Shown in pieces: positions 17,798-27,089 of a stretch of 64,000 bases of DNA (positions are counted from its first letter, which is position 1; every line of letters starts with the position of its first letter). The notes beneath the pieces are model-generated. The model did no database searches, had not been told where the DNA came from, and saw only the letters and a list, made by a program, of their open reading frames with translations. Origin of the DNA: Halorubrum laminariae (GTDB taxonomy: Archaea; Halobacteriota; Halobacteria; Halobacteriales; Haloferacaceae); the NCBI RefSeq assembly GCF_024494655.1, contig NZ_JANHDL010000001.1, positions 372,001 to 436,000 of the forward strand, written 5' to 3'. Both the position numbers and the translations under genes were made by a program.

Positions 17798-19771
17798 ATG
17801 ACCTTCGATCGTTCCGCACTCTCGCGTCTCGGCGGTGACTCGCTCCCATCGCTCCGCTCGCTTCCGTGGGCCGAGGACGACGCGTCCGCCTGTCGGTGTG
17901 ATCCGACGTTCAGGGAACCCGTCGGAACCGGCGTCGACGACCGCGTCGTACTCGCGGTCGACGCAGACAAGTGTCCCGGCCGTGGCGACCTCGCTGCCAG
18001 CCCCGACTGTCTCGCGACTGTTATCACGGCGTTGACCGACCGGGACGCGGACATCGTCCGGACACACCACGGCGGGAGGGAGCGGACGTATGCGGGGCGT
18101 GCCGCCGCGTGTCTGATCGCCGCTGGTCGGTTCTGCGAGCAAGTCGCGTTCCACGAGTCGCGGCTCGCCGATCGCGTGCGTCGAGATCCGGTCGCGGCCG
18201 CCCGCGAGGCCGACGGGCGGGCTGGCGTTCCGAAGCGGATCGCTGCCGAAACCGCACTGTCGGAAGTTGTGGCGGGTGCCGACACAACCGGTGACGTGCT
18301 CCGCGCACACACCGGACCACAGATTGCGGCGACGCGCGTCGCGTCGGAGCCGCCGCCGCGAGCCGTCCTCGTCGATCGTTGGGACCTCGACACCGGTGCG
18401 ACGGTGCGGCTGTACGAGGGCGAGAAGACGCTTCGGACGTATCACCTCACGCCACCCGCGGCCGGTCTCGACGACGAAGCGATCGCACGGCTCGCCGCGG
18501 CCAAAGACAGGCTTCTCGACGATCCGGTCGGCGGCGACAGGGCACCGGGACGGGCCGTTCGAGCGATCGCGGCCGAGGGGGACTCGGTATCCACGCTCGT
18601 GGACGTGCTTCGACGACACACCCGGGGATACGGCGTGTTCGAGCACGTGTTCGCGGACGACCGCGTGAGCGACGCGACGCTGACGGCACCCGTCAGCGAG
18701 AATCCGCTCCGGGTCGTCGTCGACGGAGAGCGCTGTCGAACGAACGTTCGACTCCCGCCGGAAGGCGCTGCGACGCTGGCGTCTCGGCTCCGGCGAACGA
18801 GTGGACGGGGATTCTCCCGCGCCAGTCCGACGCTCGACGCGACGCTGGAGACGGAAGCGGGACGGGTTCGAGTCGCTGCGACGACCGCTCCGGCGAGCGA
18901 CGGACTGGCGTTCGCGTTCCGTCGCGGTGACCCCGACGCGTGGACGCTCGCGCGACTCGTCAGCGTCGGAACGGTCACGGCCGACGCCGCGGGGCTGCTC
19001 TCCGTTGCGGTCGAACGGGGCGTGACCGGCCTCGTTGCGGGCGGTCGCGGTGCCGGAAAGACGACCGCGCTCGGGTCGCTCCTCTGGGAGTTGCCGCCCA
19101 AGACGCGGTCGATCCTCATCGAGGACACACCAGAATTGCCGGCGGCCGCCGTGGCCGCGGCCGGCCGCGACGCCCAGCGCCTCCGCGTCGGCGACGGCGC
19201 GGAGCCGTCGCCGAGCGAGGCAGTCCGGACCGCACTCCGACTGGGCGGCGGCGCGATCGTCGTCGGCGAGGTTCGCGGCGAGGAGGCGCGGGCACTGTAC
19301 GAGGCGATGCGGGTGGGTGCAACCGGCGAGACGGTGCTTGGAACGATTCACGGAGAAGATCCGAGCGCCGTCAGAGAGCGCGTCGTCACCGACCTCGGCG
19401 TCCCGGTGTCGTCGTTTGCGGCGACCGACCTCGTCGTACTCCTAGACGACCACGAGGTGACCGTCATCGCGGAGGTCGTCGACCGCGACGGCGACGCGAC
19501 GTTCGAACCGCTGTACGAGCGGACCGGATCGGGATTGGTGCCGACAGGACGGATCGACCGCGGCGAGAGCCGATTGGTCGGCCGGCTCGCCGCGCCGGGC
19601 GAGTCGTACGCCGACAGCAGAACGGCGATCCGGCGACGGGCGGAACGGATTCGAACGGCAGTTCGGACGGGGTGCGTGAGCCCGGATCGATACGTCGATA
19701 TTGATGTCGAGGTTGATGTCGAGTCTACCGACCGCGACGCCAGTGGCGTCAGCGGCGGGACGGCCCGATGA
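17798..19771 (+). CDS. Type II/IV secretion ATPase (PilB/TadA-like)
   Basis: A 657-residue hexameric ATPase of the GspE/PilB/VirB11 group, the motor of pilus assembly. The N-terminal third includes a Cys-bearing segment (ACRCDPTF, DADKCPG) and a domain with the EGEKTLRTYHLTPP strand typical of haloarchaeal versions. The core has Walker A GRGAGKTT at about residues 414-422, an Asp box near LIEDTPELP, Walker B AIVVGEVRGEE and a His box TIHGEDPSAVRER. It stands alone on its promoter and is translationally coupled to the PilC-like gene by ATGA. Confidence 0.9.
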   Translation: MTFDRSALSRLGGDSLPSLRSLPWAEDDASACRCDPTFREPVGTGVDDRVVLAVDADKCPGRGDLAASPDCLATVITALTDRDADIVRTHHGGRERTYAGRAAACLIAAGRFCEQVAFHESRLADRVRRDPVAAAREADGRAGVPKRIAAETALSEVVAGADTTGDVLRAHTGPQIAATRVASEPPPRAVLVDRWDLDTGATVRLYEGEKTLRTYHLTPPAAGLDDEAIARLAAAKDRLLDDPVGGDRAPGRAVRAIAAEGDSVSTLVDVLRRHTRGYGVFEHVFADDRVSDATLTAPVSENPLRVVVDGERCRTNVRLPPEGAATLASRLRRTSGRGFSRASPTLDATLETEAGRVRVAATTAPASDGLAFAFRRGDPDAWTLARLVSVGTVTADAAGLLSVAVERGVTGLVAGGRGAGKTTALGSLLWELPPKTRSILIEDTPELPAAAVAAAGRDAQRLRVGDGAEPSPSEAVRTALRLGGGAIVVGEVRGEEARALYEAMRVGATGETVLGTIHGEDPSAVRERVVTDLGVPVSSFAATDLVVLLDDHEVTVIAEVVDRDGDATFEPLYERTGSGLVPTGRIDRGESRLVGRLAAPGESYADSRTAIRRRAERIRTAVRTGCVSPDRYVDIDVEVDVESTDRDASGVSGGTAR

Positions 19772-21573
19772 CGGCCACAGACGGATCGGCGGACGGTTCG
19801 ACCGGAACACGAGTCGAGCGTGACGGCGAACCCGGATCGTCGGAGCTGCGTCGGTCGCTGTCGTTTCTCGGCTGGGACCGTTCGGCCGAGTCCGTGATCG
19901 AGGTCGGGAACCGAACGGGCGTCGTCGTCGGTCTCGGCGTCGCTCTCGTCGCGGCGGTCGTCGTCGTCGCACCGGCCGCGGGAGGGATCGCGGGACTCGT
20001 CGCCGGACTCGGCGCGACGCACGTCGTCCACCGCGGCCCCGTGTGGCTCGGGTCGCTCCGCCGAACCCGGGCGCTCGGCGCTGCGCCCGGGCTCGTCGGG
20101 CGGCTCGTGTTGCGGATGCGGCTCGATCCCTCGACGGAGCGTGCCGTCCGATTCGCCGCCCGAACCGGAAACGGACCGTTGGCCGACGCGCTAGCCCGCC
20201 ACGAGCGGAGGAGCGCGGCCGTTCCGACGAGCGGGCTCCGGGCGTTCGCCCGCGAGTGGCAGCCGTGGTTCCCGGCCGTCGACCGGGCGGCCGCGCTCGT
20301 CCGAACGGCGGCCTCGGCACCGGCGGAGCGACGGGGACGATGCCTCGATCGGGCCCTTGACGCGACGATCGCCGGGACGACGGACCGGCTCGCCGCCTTC
20401 GTCGGAGAGGTCCGCGGGCCCGTCTCCGCGCTGTACGCGTTCGGCGTCCTCCTGCCGCTCGCGATGATAGCCCTGTTACCCGCGGCCGCGGCGTCGGGCG
20501 TTCCGATCGGGCCCGGGATCGTCACGGGGCTGTACCTCGTCGCGCTGCCGACGGGCCTGCTCGTCGCGTCCGGGTGGCTGCTCTCGCGCCGTCCGGTCGC
20601 GTTCGCGCCGCCGGAGATAGGAAGCGATCACCGAGACGTGCCGGACCGCGGTCCGCACGCGGCCGCGGCCGGGATCGGGTCCGGCTTCGTCGCTGCCGCG
20701 CTCGCCGCATGGGGTGTCGCTCGGTGGGCGGCACCCGTGGCGGGGATCGGCGTCGGGGTCGGCATCGCACTGCTCGTCGCCGTCCGTCCCCGCCGAGCGG
20801 TGCTCGCGAACGTGCGCGCGGTCGAGCGGAGCCTCCCGGACGCGATGACTGTGATCGGCGGTGACGTCGCCGAAGGCGTCGCGGTCGAGGTCGCGATCGC
20901 GAACGCGGGTGAACGGATAGACGACGCGACGGGCGAACTGTTCGAGCGCGCCGGGCGTCGGAGCGACGCGCTCCGCGTCGGCGTGCGAGAGGCGTTCCTC
21001 GGCCGCGGCGGGCCGGCGGTCACGGTTCCGTCTCCACGGGTCAACGGAGCGATCGCGCTCCTCGCCGTCGCCGCGCGCGAGGGTCGCCCCGCCGGCGACG
21101 TGCTGCTCGAACTCGCCGATCAGCTGGAGGAACTCCGCGCGCTCGAAGGCGACGCTCGGCGGCAGCTCGCGACCGTGACGGGAACACTGACGAACACCGC
21201 GGCCGTGTTCGCGCCGCTCGTCGGTGGGGCGACAATCGCGCTCGCGACCGGGATCGACACGGTCGACATCACGGCGGTCGGGACCGGTGCCGCCGCGGGC
21301 GCGGACGCGCTCGGAGGCAGTGGAGTTCCCGCGAGCGCCACCGATCCGCGAGGCGGATCCGACCCGGGCGCGACGGCGGCGCTCGCGGTGCCGGTGCTCG
21401 GACGGATCGTCGGCGCGTACGTCCTGATCCTCGCGGGGCTTCTCACCGCGCTCGCGACCGGCCTAGAACGCGGCTTCGACCGGACGCTCGTCGCGTACCG
21501 GATCGGGATCGCGTTGCCGACCGCGACGGCGACGTACCTCGTCTCCTTTCTCGGAGCCGGACTCCTGCTGTAG
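19768..21573 (+). CDS. Type II secretion F / PilC-TadC-like inner membrane protein
   Basis: A 601-residue polytopic protein, the membrane platform for the ATPase just upstream. About seven hydrophobic stretches are visible, including VALVAAVVVVAPAAGGIAGL near the start and YLVSFLGAGLLL at the end. Two cytoplasmic T2SSF-type helical domains are present, at about residues 115-210 and 355-465; the second has SLPDAMTVIGGDVAEG and GDVLLELADQLEELR. Its ATG overlaps the ATPase stop by 4 bases. It is a typical archaeal double-T2SSF protein. Confidence 0.88.
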   Translation: MTATDGSADGSTGTRVERDGEPGSSELRRSLSFLGWDRSAESVIEVGNRTGVVVGLGVALVAAVVVVAPAAGGIAGLVAGLGATHVVHRGPVWLGSLRRTRALGAAPGLVGRLVLRMRLDPSTERAVRFAARTGNGPLADALARHERRSAAVPTSGLRAFAREWQPWFPAVDRAAALVRTAASAPAERRGRCLDRALDATIAGTTDRLAAFVGEVRGPVSALYAFGVLLPLAMIALLPAAAASGVPIGPGIVTGLYLVALPTGLLVASGWLLSRRPVAFAPPEIGSDHRDVPDRGPHAAAAGIGSGFVAAALAAWGVARWAAPVAGIGVGVGIALLVAVRPRRAVLANVRAVERSLPDAMTVIGGDVAEGVAVEVAIANAGERIDDATGELFERAGRRSDALRVGVREAFLGRGGPAVTVPSPRVNGAIALLAVAAREGRPAGDVLLELADQLEELRALEGDARRQLATVTGTLTNTAAVFAPLVGGATIALATGIDTVDITAVGTGAAAGADALGGSGVPASATDPRGGSDPGATAALAVPVLGRIVGAYVLILAGLLTALATGLERGFDRTLVAYRIGIALPTATATYLVSFLGAGLLL

Positions 21574-21658
21574 CACGGGGCCGGCTGTCGTGCGAACCGC
21601 CGTGGCCGACCGATCGGCCACACAGGCCTCATCGGCCGCTTCGGCGACAGGCGACGCC

Positions 21659-21687
21659 TTATATACCGAGCCGCGGCCATCCGCCCC
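21659..21687 (+). promoter_or_regulatory. Pilus-locus promoter 3: TATA box plus inverted repeat
   Basis: TTATATA (21659-21665) lies about 27 bases before the ATG at 21688. The inverted repeat GCGG-CCAT-CCGC (21673-21684) sits in the same place as in promoter 1. The shared core is ACCGAG, then YCGCGGCCANCCGCC. Confidence 0.65.
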
Positions 21688-22191
21688 ATGTTTGAGACGA
21701 ACGTCGACGCCACGTACGCGTGGCTCGGACTCGCACTGGTGAGCGTCGCGACGGCGGGTGTGGCCGCAACGCTGCCGACGTCTCCGCCGCCGGACGCGAG
21801 CGGAGTGGCACACACGATCGATTCGGTCGCCGACGGGACGCATCCGTCGACGGCCGAACACGGCCTCGCCGCGAACCGAATTCGGCTCACAGAACGCTCG
21901 ATAGCGCTACAAAGCGACGGCGGAACCGGAACCGCGTCGCTGCACGGTCCGAAGATAACTCCCGTTCCGGCGGGACGGGGTTCAATGGGGCTGAACCGGA
22001 CGAACGGAACCGACGGGCTCCGTCGCGTGCTCGGCGGCGTGCCGCCCTCGTCCGCGTTCGACGATCCGGCCACCTTTGCTGCCATCGCCGAACAGGCACG
22101 CGACGCCGACGCGGCGTGGCGACAGGCACCGGAGCGGCTCACTGTACGGCGAGTCCACTATGGAGGTGTCCATGTCACGCTGGTCGGGTGA
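21688..22191 (+). CDS. Anchored secreted protein of the pilus-like locus (DUF7283-like)
   Basis: A 167-residue protein. An N-terminal helix (TYAWLGLALVSVATAGVAATL) is followed by a TSPPPDASGV turn and a hydrophilic extracytoplasmic domain, ending with GGVHVTLVG. I recall the family as DUF7283, found with archaeal pilus-like clusters. The ATG at 21688 has a TATA box at the right distance, so the transcript is probably leaderless. This gene opens the second transcription unit of the locus; four overlapping genes follow. Its 3' end overlaps the next start by about 20 bases. Confidence 0.68.
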   Translation: MFETNVDATYAWLGLALVSVATAGVAATLPTSPPPDASGVAHTIDSVADGTHPSTAEHGLAANRIRLTERSIALQSDGGTGTASLHGPKITPVPAGRGSMGLNRTNGTDGLRRVLGGVPPSSAFDDPATFAAIAEQARDADAAWRQAPERLTVRRVHYGGVHVTLVG

Positions 22192-22657
22192 ACGTCCGCT
22201 CGATCGCGACGAGTCGGCGGGTCGAACAGCGAGGGATACCGCAGTCACGAGCGGCAGCACCGCGGACCGCGCCGCGGTTGAACCGATCGCCGCGCTCGTC
22301 GCGGTGGTGGCGGTCGGTGCGGCGCTCGGGCTGTACGTCACCGCTATCGACGGTGCGACGCCGGAACACGAACGGCCGGTCGCCGAGGCGACGCTCGACC
22401 GAGTCGAACCGGCGCTGACCGTCGGGGGCGTCGTGGACCCCAATCGGTTAGACGGCCTGAAGCCGTTCCGGTACGCGACCACCGTGGAGATTCGCGCCGA
22501 CGGCGAGACGTGGCGCGTCGGTACGGGGGCGACCGCACCGGAACTGGACGATCCGTTCGCGTCCGACCGAGTCGCCGTCGCTCGTCAGAGCGTGACCGTC
22601 CGAGTCGCGCCGGGGCAAAACGTGCGCGGCACGTTGCGTGCGGCGGTGCGGCGATGA
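22172..22657 (+). CDS. Pilin-like membrane protein of the pilus-like locus (DUF7285-like)
   Basis: A 161-residue protein. A 40-residue charged N-terminus precedes a hydrophobic helix beginning RAAVEPIAALVAVVAVGA. The Glu within the first residues of the helix after a small residue is reminiscent of type IV prepilin sites. The rest is a small beta-rich domain. I chose the ATG at 22172 because GGAGG lies 5 bases upstream; an ATG at 22160 is possible. The gene overlaps the previous one by 20 bases and the next by 4. It is a candidate major or minor pilin of this system, by inference only. Confidence 0.62.
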   Translation: MSRWSGERPLDRDESAGRTARDTAVTSGSTADRAAVEPIAALVAVVAVGAALGLYVTAIDGATPEHERPVAEATLDRVEPALTVGGVVDPNRLDGLKPFRYATTVEIRADGETWRVGTGATAPELDDPFASDRVAVARQSVTVRVAPGQNVRGTLRAAVRR

Positions 22658-23289
22658 CGAGCACCGTCCTCGACGTGAGCGTATTGCTCCTGTGCGTCTC
22701 GGCGAGCGTCCTCGCGCTCTCGCCCGGCGGACTCGAAACAGGAGCAGAGCCGTCGACCGCGGGCGAGATCGCAGACCGACTCTCGACCGAGACGGTGACG
22801 GTGACCTACGCGGACCCGAGCGCGCCGGGCGGAAACCGGACCGTCCACGCGACACGCGCAGAGCTTCTGGCGCTGCTCGCTGTCGACGCACATGACGCAC
22901 GTGGCAGGTCACGCGGCGCGGTCAACGACGCTGATACGGACGACATCGCCGACTCTGACACCGTAGCCACCGACGGCTTCGAGCGACAGGCACTGGCGGT
23001 GGTGGGGGCGGGGCTCGACGCCCGAACGCGGATCGATGCCCGCATTCGAGAGGGCGGCTCAGCCGATCGACTCAATCGGTCGATCGCTGCCGGCCATCCC
23101 TGGTCCACGCGATCGGCCGAGGCAACCGATTCCGTGACACCGAGCGTCGTCAAATCATCCACCGGCGTCAGCGTTGGGACCGCACCGCCGCGGAGCGCAG
23201 ACACCACCGCGGCGGTGATCACGCAGCCTCGTCCAGTCGTTTCCGCCACGTCGGACGGCCACGTCCGGATCGTGGTCAGGAGGTGGTAA
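22654..23289 (+). CDS. Membrane-anchored protein of the pilus-like locus (DUF7284-like)
   Basis: A 211-residue protein. It starts at the very edge with an uncleaved-type hydrophobic helix (TSTVLDVSVLLLCVSASVLAL). The long hydrophilic part has TVTVTYADPSAPGGNRT and a segment RAELLALLAVDAH. The latter part is Asp/Arg-rich and poorly structured. Start and stop overlap both neighbours (ATGA at 22654), so translation is coupled. I recall the family as DUF7284. The function is unknown; it is presumably a structural part of the same envelope machine. Confidence 0.62.
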   Translation: MTSTVLDVSVLLLCVSASVLALSPGGLETGAEPSTAGEIADRLSTETVTVTYADPSAPGGNRTVHATRAELLALLAVDAHDARGRSRGAVNDADTDDIADSDTVATDGFERQALAVVGAGLDARTRIDARIREGGSADRLNRSIAAGHPWSTRSAEATDSVTPSVVKSSTGVSVGTAPPRSADTTAAVITQPRPVVSATSDGHVRIVVRRW

Positions 23290-23291
23290 CC

Positions 23292-26200
23292 GTGCGAGAT
23301 CGCGGCGGGCGAGACGGTTCGGGCTGGAGGGGGACGATCGATCGTCAGCGCCGGACGTTCGTCGTCGATGAGCGGGCCCGCGTACCGTTCGCGCTGATCG
23401 GCGTCCTCCTGCTGGTGTCGAGCTCGGCGTACGCTGCGGGCGTGGTCGATCAGGGGCTGATCGCCGAGGACCGGAGCGTGGAACGAGCCGTCGAGCGGGC
23501 CGACGCCGACGCGACCGCGGCGCTTCGGACCGCTGCGCGAGAGACGGCGCACGCCGTGGCCGCAGAGCCCGTGACCGCGCCACCGGACGCCGGCGCTGCG
23601 AGAACGGCGGTACGCGACGGATCAGCGTTCGAGGACGCGTTTCGGGTCCGGCTCGCGCTCGCCGGGACAGCCGCGCTCTCGGAGGTCACGGCAGAGGTCG
23701 GCCCCGTCACCGCGAACGCGTCGCTCCCGGCGGTCGACGAGGCGAGCGAACTCGCCAACGCTCGCGACCGCGTGCGGATCGCTCCGGCGGCGAACGGGAC
23801 GGCAGTGCGCGTGACGTTCGAGGCGGTGACGACGACAGCGACGCGAAACGGGCGCACGGTCGTCAAGGAGACCGTAGATCGGACCGTGGTCGTAGCGGTT
23901 CCGACCCTCTCGGCGCACGAGCGGACTGAGCAGTTCGAAGCGCGACTCGACCGGGGACCGGTCGAGGGGCCGGGGCTCGGACGACAGGTCACAGCGAGCC
24001 TCTACGCGATGACGTGGGCCCGCGGATACGGCCAGTACGCCGGGGCTCCAGTCGAGAACATCCTCGCGAACAGACACGTCGAACTGTCGACGAACGCCGG
24101 GATCGTCCGGATACAACGGGACGTCTTCGGCGCGAGTGATCCGGCGGCGCGCGGCGGCGTCACTCGCGCAACCGCGCGGACGGGGATCACGGACCTGCTC
24201 GAACCGACGGGCGTGCACGAGGCGTCGTGGACCGATACCGTGCTCTCGGCACCCACGCCGGAGACCGGACGCGCGTCCGACGGCGAGCGGACGGTGTACG
24301 AACCGGGTCGCGACTCCGAAGCCGAGAAGACCTCCGTTTCCGTGGGGCACGCCGCCGACGTCGCAGCGGTCGCGGTCCACGACGACGCCGCGGCGATCGC
24401 CGACCGATCCTACCGCGTGACGGCGTCCGTCCGCACGTCGACGACCAAGACCGTCGACGGCGGGCGACTCGACCCGCCCCGTCCGGACCACGGCGACGAC
24501 TGGGTCCTCGACGATATCGACCGCGACGAGCGGACGCCGGTCGTCCACGGGAGCGGCGTTCCTCGGGAGACGCCGACCGGAACGGTCGAGCCGGGAGAGC
24601 CACGCTCGTTCGGAAGTTCGACGCGGGCCGTGTCGGTCGACCGGACGGCGAAGGCCCGATGGGAGCGGACCGTCGTCCACGAGGGAGCTGACGGCACGAT
24701 AACGGGCGTCAGCACCCGCAAGACGACGACGTACGATCGGACGACTGACCGGTATCGCGTCCGCGTCGACGTCACGGGACGGCACGCGCCGACCGACATC
24801 GCCCCCTACCGACCCGCGGCGACGTTCGGAGCGGGGGAGCGGACCGACGGACCGGACCTGCGTGACACGCCGGACGCCGCCCGCTCTGAACTGGACATCG
24901 ACACCGACGACAGCGTCGATCGGATAGCGCGTGAGGCGATCGAAGACGGAGGAGTCAGGCGCTCGGCCACCGTCCACGGCGAGCGGTCGAACGCCGACCG
25001 CGCGCTGATCGCGAACGACGTATCCGCGCTGTCGGCGACCGTGCGGGACATCGAGACATCGGCCTCGATGGAAGCGGCCGCGGTGGGTGAGGCCGAACCG
25101 TACGCCGACCTCGCAGACGCGGTCCGCGACCGCCGCGGCGATCTGATCGACGCACCTCGCCGGTACGACGGCGCGGCCGATCGGGCTCGGACGGCCGCGC
25201 GGGCCGCGTTCGTCGACGCTGTCGTCGAGGAACTGGAGGCGGCCGCCGCCGATCGGGAGGCGGCGACGACGGGGTTCCTCGACCGCGTGAACGGCGCGTT
25301 TGACGGCCCGCCGGTCGGCGACGTGATCGCGAGCCGCGAGGCCGCGCGAGATCCGGGGAACTACGTCGTCGCCGAGGGCGGCCCGGGCGGTGCGGTGACG
25401 TTTGCGCCGACCGGCAGTCCGGGGTACCTTCCCCGCACCGCGGTGGACGGGGCAGATGTCGCGGGGTTGAACGGCACGACGATGCGGCCGCTCGCCGTCC
25501 GGAACGTCAACTACGTTACCGTCCCGTACGGCGACGTGTCGAGCGGCATCGTCGACCGACTGCTCGGAACCGAGGACACAGTTCGGATCGGGACTGCAGG
25601 CCGGGCTCTGCGCATGGCCGACGACGTGCTCGACGAGGGAGACGATCCGGATCTGCGAGCGGACCGAGACGCGCTCGCCGGACAGGTCTCCGGGTCGCTG
25701 CGAGCCGTCGATCGAGACCTCTCGGGAGCGCTCCGCTCGCAGACATCGCTGACGGCGACTCAGCGGCGCGACGTACTCGCTCGCGTGACAAGTCGATACG
25801 AGTCGGTCGGAGACCGGGCTGTTGCGGTGGGCGACGGGACGTACCCGGATCGGGTCGCCGCCGAGGCCGCGGCGGTCGGATCGCTGTCGGAAGCGGCGGA
25901 AGCGGGGCTCGCGGCGCGGCTCCGAGTCGAGACGCGAACCGCCGCCGGCCGCGACGCGGTTCGGATTCCGGTGCGGTTCGTCGAGGGCCCGACGGACGGC
26001 GCTCGACTGCTGATCCGGGACCGGATGGAGAAGTCCATCGAGTCCGAGATGGCGGCAGCCGGCGACCGCGCCGCGGAGGCGGCGAGAGAGAAGGCGGTCG
26101 AGGAGTACGGCGAGGAGGCGGTCGAAAAGTGGGATCCGAAGCCGGTCCGGCGCGTCGGCGCGGGACTGCCGGTCGCGCCGGTGCCGGGGTACTGGGTGGC

Positions 26201-26522
26201 GACGGTGAATGCGTGGCGGGTCCAGATCCGCGGCGAGTACCCACGGTTCGCGTTACGAGCCGACGTGGGAACGCCGGACGACCGGTTCGAATACGTCCGT
26301 GAGGCGGGGACCGTCACGGTGGACGTGGGCGGCACACCGGTCACATTGGGGGAGACGGAGCCGGTGCGCTTCGAGACGTCGACCGTCGTCGTGGTGGCCG
26401 TCCCGGCCGGGCCGCCGGGCGTCGGCGACGTGGACGGGGTCCGCGACGAAACGTCGAGCGGGTGGCCGTGTCCCGGTCCGATGGACACCGCGGCGACGGC
26501 AGACGACTGCGCGGCGTCGTGA
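23292..26522 (+). CDS. Very large membrane-anchored protein of the pilus-like locus (DUF7286-like)
   Basis: A 1076-residue protein, the biggest in the window. An N-terminal helix (VPFALIGVLLLVSSSAYAAG, about residues 30-50) anchors it, and nearly all the rest is extracytoplasmic, rich in Arg, Asp and Ala helices with scattered beta segments. A second hydrophobic patch lies near the end (GAGLPVAPVPGYWVATVNAW). I chose the GTG at 23292 because GGAGGTG lies 6 bases before it; a GTG at 23283 is the alternative. I recall it as DUF7286. It closes the pilus operon and may be a large adhesin or structural part. Confidence 0.7.
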   Translation: MRDRGGRDGSGWRGTIDRQRRTFVVDERARVPFALIGVLLLVSSSAYAAGVVDQGLIAEDRSVERAVERADADATAALRTAARETAHAVAAEPVTAPPDAGAARTAVRDGSAFEDAFRVRLALAGTAALSEVTAEVGPVTANASLPAVDEASELANARDRVRIAPAANGTAVRVTFEAVTTTATRNGRTVVKETVDRTVVVAVPTLSAHERTEQFEARLDRGPVEGPGLGRQVTASLYAMTWARGYGQYAGAPVENILANRHVELSTNAGIVRIQRDVFGASDPAARGGVTRATARTGITDLLEPTGVHEASWTDTVLSAPTPETGRASDGERTVYEPGRDSEAEKTSVSVGHAADVAAVAVHDDAAAIADRSYRVTASVRTSTTKTVDGGRLDPPRPDHGDDWVLDDIDRDERTPVVHGSGVPRETPTGTVEPGEPRSFGSSTRAVSVDRTAKARWERTVVHEGADGTITGVSTRKTTTYDRTTDRYRVRVDVTGRHAPTDIAPYRPAATFGAGERTDGPDLRDTPDAARSELDIDTDDSVDRIAREAIEDGGVRRSATVHGERSNADRALIANDVSALSATVRDIETSASMEAAAVGEAEPYADLADAVRDRRGDLIDAPRRYDGAADRARTAARAAFVDAVVEELEAAAADREAATTGFLDRVNGAFDGPPVGDVIASREAARDPGNYVVAEGGPGGAVTFAPTGSPGYLPRTAVDGADVAGLNGTTMRPLAVRNVNYVTVPYGDVSSGIVDRLLGTEDTVRIGTAGRALRMADDVLDEGDDPDLRADRDALAGQVSGSLRAVDRDLSGALRSQTSLTATQRRDVLARVTSRYESVGDRAVAVGDGTYPDRVAAEAAAVGSLSEAAEAGLAARLRVETRTAAGRDAVRIPVRFVEGPTDGARLLIRDRMEKSIESEMAAAGDRAAEAAREKAVEEYGEEAVEKWDPKPVRRVGAGLPVAPVPGYWVATVNAWRVQIRGEYPRFALRADVGTPDDRFEYVREAGTVTVDVGGTPVTLGETEPVRFETSTVVVVAVPAGPPGVGDVDGVRDETSSGWPCPGPMDTAATADDCAAS

Positions 26523-26621
26523 TCGCGGGGCGTCCACCTCGCCAGCCGCGCGTCGGTGGTCGGTCGCCGCTCCGATCCGGACGACCGCAGACGTTTTGCG
26601 ATCCGGCCGCCGAGGGTAATT

Positions 26622-27089
26622 ATGTTTCACGAGGTCGTCGACGATGCGGTGGGAGACGGTGGAGGAACGACGACGGCGGACGAGGAGCACTCAGACGTGA
26701 CAGCGACCGAGCTTCGATCGGCCTTCGCTCGGGCCCTGAGTGAGACGGCGACCGACATTGGGCGGTCGAGGATCCGAGACGAGATCGGCTTGGACGCTGG
26801 GAGCGCGGATGCGGCGCTCAACGGCGATGTCGACGGGCTGACCGTGGCCGACGGGGCGGCGGTGCTGGCGCTGTCCGCCGACCGCGACGCCGACGCCGTG
26901 GTGGCCGAACTCAGAGACCACCTGCTGATGGGTATGACGACCGCGGTGCTCGATGTCGACACGATCGCCGCCGGAATCGACGCGGATCTGACCGGACAGG
27001 AGGTCCAGCAGGCACTGGAGGGACGCGCTGCGATGACAGTCGGCGAGCTGGCGGAGATCGCGTCGCTCATCGAACGGCGGAAGCGATGA
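26622..27089 (+). CDS. DUF5791-like protein
   Basis: A 155-residue acidic protein. The start MFHEVVDDAVGDG and the conserved stretch LLMGMTTAVLDVDTIAAGID, followed by TGQEVQQALEGRAAMTVGEL, match the haloarchaeal family I remember as DUF5791. The function is unknown. The fold looks all-helical. The ATG at 26622 sits in an A/T-rich spot (GTAATTATG). Its stop overlaps the start of the NAD-epimerase gene by 4 bases, so the pair is coupled and may act together. Confidence 0.8.
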   Translation: MFHEVVDDAVGDGGGTTTADEEHSDVTATELRSAFARALSETATDIGRSRIRDEIGLDAGSADAALNGDVDGLTVADGAAVLALSADRDADAVVAELRDHLLMGMTTAVLDVDTIAAGIDADLTGQEVQQALEGRAAMTVGELAEIASLIERRKR

